Source of the DNA: an uncultured Clostridia bacterium | GTDB taxonomy: Bacteria > Bacillota > Clostridia > TANB77 > CAG-508 | Assembly: GCA_934155265.1 (NCBI GenBank) | Contig: CAKPGU010000035.1 | Coordinates: 1 to 8,033, forward strand | Reading direction: 5' to 3' | Length of the DNA stretch: 8,033 nt | In this document: in pieces, positions 5,380 through 8,033 of the stretch | How positions within the stretch are numbered: the stretch's first letter is position 1 | Layout: each line of letters opens with the position of its first letter | The notes under the pieces: model-generated | What the model saw: the letters and a program-made list of their open reading frames with translations, nothing else | What the model was told of the DNA's origin: nothing | Databases searched by the model: none | Position numbers and translations under genes: made by a program

Positions 5380-6450
5380 ATGGATAACAATAAGATTTTT
5401 GAAAAAACAAAAATGAAAATAGCTATATCTAATGTAAAAGAGGAGGATATAGTTATGGATAAAAGAAAATTAAATATTGGAAAAGGTATAGGAATAGCAG
5501 CATGTATTACTCTTTCAATGACAGGAGTTGTATTTGCTACAACACAAATAATTAACAAATTTGGAGCAAATAGTAGTGATGGTATTCAAACTGCCATTGA
5601 AAATGGATATTATAGTGATATAAATACAGAATATAAAGAAGCAAATGGAATTAGTACAAGTATAGAAGCATTTTTGATAGATAATGATAATTTTGATATA
5701 AATTTTAATATAAAATTTGATGATAGTTATAGTTTACAAGATATGTTAGCAAATGATGGAAAAATAGATATAATGGATTTAAAAGTAGTAAATGAAAAAA
5801 ATGAAAAAGTTTTTGCAACAAGAGAACTTGAAACAGAAGAAATGACATCATTATATAAAACAGAACAAGAGGCAAGGGACAATTATACTAGTTATAATGG
5901 CTCATATAGTGAAACAACTCAAAAAATAAATGATAATGAAATTAAATATTATTTAACAGCAACAGGAAATCCAGTAGAATTTCCTACATCTCAAAAATTA
6001 AAAGTAACATTTAATAAAATAAGAAATAGCTATTGGGAAAAAGGTAAAGAAAAATATAGAGTTTATGAAGGTGAATGGAGCTATGAAATAGACGTATCAA
6101 GTAAAATGGCAAAATCTAATATAGTTCAATACAAATTAGTTTCTATTAGTGATAAAAGTTATAAATTTGATAGTGCTAGAGTTTCAAATACAGCCTTTAA
6201 AATTTATTTAAGTAATTGTAATGGTATTACTCATAATGAAAATGCCTGTGTTGAAACATCTGACGGAAGAAAATTTTATCCAGCAGGTAGATCAGATGGT
6301 GATGGAATGATAAGTGTTGAAGAAGATGGAAATGTAAAATATTATAATACATTTAATTTAACTAATTATGATGCAACAGATAATTTGAAAGTACATTTAT
6401 TTAAAGAAAATGGAGATGAGATAATTGTTGAATTGACAAAGGAAAGATAG
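5380..6450 (+). CDS. membrane anti-sigma factor with DUF4179-like extracytoplasmic domain
   Basis: This 356-aa partner of the preceding sigma factor would hold it at the membrane until an outside signal arrives. Residues 1-34 are a short cytoplasmic segment rich in Lys and Glu (FEKTKMKIAISNVKEED), the likely sigma contact. Residues about 35-54 form a single membrane segment (GIGIAACITLSMTGVVFA). The rest is outside, a large beta-rich domain with the start SSDGIQTAIENGYYSDI and the TATG-x-P-x-EFP block near 193-203 that resemble DUF4179 anti-sigma proteins of Clostridia. No zinc-binding HxxxCxxC motif is seen, so it is not a ZAS-type anti-sigma. ATG directly follows the sigma stop; GAGGG at 5368-5372 is 7 nt before it. 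A perfect internal Shine-Dalgarno precedes Met26. A terminator follows 19 nt after the stop. Confidence 0.83.
   Translation: MDNNKIFEKTKMKIAISNVKEEDIVMDKRKLNIGKGIGIAACITLSMTGVVFATTQIINKFGANSSDGIQTAIENGYYSDINTEYKEANGISTSIEAFLIDNDNFDINFNIKFDDSYSLQDMLANDGKIDIMDLKVVNEKNEKVFATRELETEEMTSLYKTEQEARDNYTSYNGSYSETTQKINDNEIKYYLTATGNPVEFPTSQKLKVTFNKIRNSYWEKGKEKYRVYEGEWSYEIDVSSKMAKSNIVQYKLVSISDKSYKFDSARVSNTAFKIYLSNCNGITHNENACVETSDGRKFYPAGRSDGDGMISVEEDGNVKYYNTFNLTNYDATDNLKVHLFKENGDEIIVELTKER
5440..5457 (+). promoter_or_regulatory. internal Shine-Dalgarno and ATG within the anti-sigma gene
   Basis: GAGGAGG at 5440-5446 lies 8 nt before an in-frame ATG (Met26). It is a better ribosome binding site than that of the first ATG. 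Use of it would give a 331-aa protein without most of the cytoplasmic sigma-contact segment. The same bases encode Lys-Glu-Glu-Asp, so it may be a by-product of coding. Confidence 0.4.
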
Positions 6451-6469
6451 TTTTATAAAAAATTTATAG

Positions 6470-6500
6470 GCAGATAATTGATTGAAAATTATCTGCTTTT
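6470..6500 (+). terminator. terminator of the sigma / anti-sigma operon
   Basis: GCAGATAATT at 6470-6479 pairs perfectly with AATTATCTGC at 6487-6496 around a 7-nt loop, followed by TTTTAT. It begins 19 nt after the anti-sigma stop codon. Confidence 0.85.
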
Positions 6501-6506
6501 ATGATA
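6470..6506 (+). repeat. terminator-type repeat, copy 1
   Basis: This 37-nt segment (stem, loop, T-run and TGATA) matches 7973-8009 at 31 of 37 positions. Two stem differences change A-U pairs to G-U pairs and keep the helix. Confidence 0.7.
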
Positions 6507-6570
6507 TAAAAAAGACAAATATTAATATATTAGGATGAATTGAGAACTAATTATAATACAAAATGTAAAA

Positions 6571-6575
6571 TGGAG
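6571..6575 (+). promoter_or_regulatory. ribosome binding site that sets the SanA-like start
   Basis: TGGAG lies 6 nt before the ATG at 6582. It overlaps an in-frame ATG at 6570, and a TTG lies farther up at 6540; neither has its own Shine-Dalgarno. Starting at 6582 also gives a clean Met-Lys-Lys membrane anchor. TATAAT at 6552-6557 could be a -10, but no good -35 accompanies it. Confidence 0.7.
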
Positions 6576-6581
6576 AAATTT

Positions 6582-7253
6582 ATGAAGAAATTATTAAAAT
6601 ATGTAATAATAGTTAGTATTGTAATAGCAATAATGGTGTTAGGTATAAATTTATATGTGAGAATATCAACCAAAAATCAGATTATCAAAGAAAATGAATA
6701 TTTAAAATTATCGGATATAGATTGTATAATTATTTTAGGAGCTGGAATATGGGGAGATAAGCCAAGTTCTATGTTAGAAGATAGACTATTGGAAGGTATA
6801 AAATTATATCAAAATAATGTATCAAATAAAATAATAATGAGTGGAGATCATGGAAGAAAAGAATATGATGAAGTAAATATAATGAAAAAATATGCAATAG
6901 AAAAAGGAATACCATCAGAAAATATTTTTATGGATCATGCAGGTTTTTCTACTTATGAAAGTATATATAGAGTAAAAAATATTTTTGAAGCAAAGAAAGT
7001 TGTAATAGTAACGCAAAAATACCATTTATATAGAGCTTTATATATTGCAAATCAATTGGGATTAGAAGCATACGGAGTTGGAGCAGATCCTAGACAATAT
7101 GTAGGAACAACATATAGAGAAATAAGGGAAATATTAGCAAGAGATAAAGATTTTTTAAAATGCATATTTAAGCCAGAGCCTACTTATTTAGGAGATACAA
7201 TTCCCGTAAATGGAAATGGAGATATTACAAATGATGATAAAAAAGATATTTAA
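6582..7253 (+). CDS. sanA: SanA/YdcF-family (DUF218) membrane-anchored protein
   Basis: This 223-aa envelope protein is related to E. coli SanA, linked to envelope barrier function and vancomycin tolerance at high temperature; the biochemical role of the family is not settled. Residues 5-26 form one N-terminal membrane segment after MKK, placing the rest outside the membrane. The DUF218 core is about 45-205: DCIIILGAGI at 47-56, DRLLEGIKLY at 67-76, KIIMSGDH at 83-90, an EVNIMKKYAIEKGIP block, DHAGFSTYESI at 118-128, VVIVTQKYHLYRALYIA at 140-156, and the SanA-type end KPEPTYLG with DTIPVNGNGD. Length and motif order fit a full SanA protein. A DUF1287 gene begins 16 nt later with no terminator between, so both are probably made from one mRNA and act on the same outer layer. 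The symbol follows motif likeness, not a proven function. Confidence 0.88.
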   Translation: MKKLLKYVIIVSIVIAIMVLGINLYVRISTKNQIIKENEYLKLSDIDCIIILGAGIWGDKPSSMLEDRLLEGIKLYQNNVSNKIIMSGDHGRKEYDEVNIMKKYAIEKGIPSENIFMDHAGFSTYESIYRVKNIFEAKKVVIVTQKYHLYRALYIANQLGLEAYGVGADPRQYVGTTYREIREILARDKDFLKCIFKPEPTYLGDTIPVNGNGDITNDDKKDI

Positions 7254-7260
7254 AAAATAT

Positions 7261-7264
7261 GGAG
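7261..7264 (+). promoter_or_regulatory. ribosome binding site favouring the 7270 start of the DUF1287 gene
   Basis: GGAG sits 5 nt before ATG 7270 in the 16-nt gap after sanA. It gives a protein that begins with MKK and the membrane helix. Upstream in-frame ATGs at 7210 and 7231 lie inside sanA and would add a charged lead. Confidence 0.55.
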
Positions 7265-7269
7265 CTAAT

Positions 7270-7923
7270 ATGAAAAAGAGTGTAATAATATTTCTTATAG
7301 TTTTTATTATAATTATTGTTGTAGTAACATTATTATATAATTTTAGAATTATACCATATAAACAATATTCTAATAGTGATTTCAATATTGAAACATATAT
7401 TAGCAATGTAGATAAAGATAATGATGGTATAGATGATCAGACAGATATATTAAATAATGTAAGAGAATATATAAAAACAAAGCCCAAATATAAAAGCAAA
7501 TATTATGGAGCAGGTTATCCTGATGATGAATATGGGGTTTGCACAGATGTTGTAGCAAATGGATTAAAAGGTGCTGGATATGATTTAATGGAACTGGTAA
7601 ACGAGGATATCACAAGTCATAAAGAAAAATACAATATTGAAACTATAGACAAAAATATAGACTTTAGGAGAGTAAGAAATTTAGATATATATTTTAAGAA
7701 CAATAATACTTCATTAACAAATGATTTATCTAAAATCGAAGAATGGCAAGGTGGAGATATAATTGTATTTAAAGACCATATAGGAATAATATCAGACAAG
7801 AGAAACCGAAAGGGAATTCCTTTTCTAATACACCATGCAAATCCAATGCAAATAAACTATGAGGAAGATGTATTAGAGTTATATGGACAAGAATATATTA
7901 TAGGACATTATAGAATTAGTTAA
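7270..7923 (+). CDS. DUF1287-family membrane-anchored protein with calcium-loop motif
   Basis: This 217-aa protein is anchored by an N-terminal membrane segment at 4-23 (SVIIFLIVFIIIIVVVTLLY). Residues about 55-217 match DUF1287, a poorly studied family with a predicted papain-like (NlpC/P60-related) fold: the GVCTDVV motif with presumed nucleophile C91, NIDFRRVRNL at 129-138, WQGGDIIVF with DHIGIISD including presumed base H170, IHHA at 187-190, and the closing IIGHYRI. Many relatives of this fold cut peptidoglycan peptides, so a wall role is plausible but unproven. Between anchor and domain is DKDNDGIDD (48-56), an EF-hand/dockerin-like calcium loop. The chosen ATG follows GGAG (7261-7264) by 5 nt, slightly short. 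An in-frame ATG at 7231 with GGAG at 7218-7221 is an alternative that overlaps the sanA end. The gene is probably co-transcribed with sanA. Confidence 0.87.
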   Translation: MKKSVIIFLIVFIIIIVVVTLLYNFRIIPYKQYSNSDFNIETYISNVDKDNDGIDDQTDILNNVREYIKTKPKYKSKYYGAGYPDDEYGVCTDVVANGLKGAGYDLMELVNEDITSHKEKYNIETIDKNIDFRRVRNLDIYFKNNNTSLTNDLSKIEEWQGGDIIVFKDHIGIISDKRNRKGIPFLIHHANPMQINYEEDVLELYGQEYIIGHYRIS

Positions 7924-7972
7924 AGCACAACAAGAAATTATAAAATCATAGTAAAAAATCACAATTTTTAGA

Positions 7973-8003
7973 GCAGGTAGTTAGTTGATAATTATCTGCT
8001 TTT
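7973..8003 (+). terminator. terminator of the sanA-DUF1287 unit
   Basis: GCAGGTAGTT at 7973-7982 pairs with AATTATCTGC at 7990-7999 (10 bp, two G-U) around a 7-nt loop, followed by TTTTG. It begins 50 nt after the DUF1287 stop codon. The short T-run may make it less efficient than copy 1. Confidence 0.72.
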
Positions 8004-8009
8004 GTGATA
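7973..8009 (+). repeat. terminator-type repeat, copy 2
   Basis: This is the second copy of the 37-nt element at 6470-6506, with 31 of 37 identical bases in the same orientation. The pair flanks the sanA-DUF1287 genes. Confidence 0.7.
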
Positions 8010-8033
8010 GGATGAGTAAAAATGAAATAGTAA

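Noticed and set aside
6540..6557. TTGAGA at 6540 as -35 paired with TATAAT at 6552
   Set aside because: The spacing is only 6 bp, which is not workable; no better -35 was found at 16-18 bp.
6470..8009. The two 37-nt copies as attachment sites of a mobile unit
   Set aside because: They are GC-stem hairpins with T-runs right after operon ends, best explained as terminators; no recombinase lies between them.
8012..8033. Possible start of a next gene: ATG at 8012 with an open frame to the window end
   Set aside because: Only seven codons are visible and no Shine-Dalgarno lies at proper distance; it directly follows a terminator and cannot be supported.
1..8033. CRISPR arrays, tRNA, rRNA and insertion sequences
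   Set aside because: No regularly spaced repeats, no tRNA-like cloverleaf or CCA end, no rRNA-like GC-richer tracts, and no transposase motifs or terminal inverted repeats with target duplication were seen on either strand.

Overview
This window is very AT-rich. It has strong AAGGAGG-type ribosome binding sites, a near-consensus sigma-A promoter (TTGACA/TATAAT), almost exclusive AGA/AGG arginine codons, and TGG for tryptophan with no in-frame TGA. Together with an ECF sigma / DUF4179-type anti-sigma pair, this points to a low-GC Bacillota, most likely a clostridial (gut-type) bacterium using the standard code. All well-supported genes lie on the + strand. No stretch longer than 300 bases lacks a gene; the largest gap (4635-4848) is filled by terminators and hairpins.

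Region 1 (133-1128) is an apparently intact tyrosine recombinase of integrase type. Region 2 (1167-4686) looks like an accessory island. A Nudix hydrolase and a DegT/StrS-family PLP aminotransferase share one promoter. Next comes a gene with its own very strong promoter, encoding a two-enzyme fusion: an N-terminal nucleoside diphosphate kinase domain, and a C-terminal Pol-beta-fold nucleotidyltransferase resembling the predicted archaeal family COG1665. The fusion gene uses CGN arginine codons that the other genes almost never use, so it probably has a different origin. It ends in a long, nearly perfect bidirectional terminator. The most interesting possibility is that this trio makes or modifies an amino-sugar, aminocyclitol or nucleotide conjugate, with the kinase domain feeding NTP to the transferase domain; this is inference.

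Region 3 (4730-6506) starts with a second terminator and a large AT hairpin. It then has an ECF sigma factor (TTG start) directly coupled (TAG-ATG) to a one-pass membrane anti-sigma with a DUF4179-like outer domain. Region 4 (6582-7923) holds two cell-envelope genes: a membrane-anchored SanA/DUF218 protein and a membrane-anchored DUF1287 protein (predicted papain-like Cys/His active site) with an EF-hand-like calcium loop. Regions 3 and 4 each end in a copy of the same 37-nt terminator repeat, whose stem differences keep pairing. The sigma factor may control the envelope genes, but no clear sigma-specific promoter could be read by eye.

Several starts were moved downstream from the longest reading frame because the Shine-Dalgarno sequence lies inside the extension (1697, 3207, 6582, 7270). 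For the fusion gene, the longest-frame TTG at 3111 is actually the promoter -35 box.
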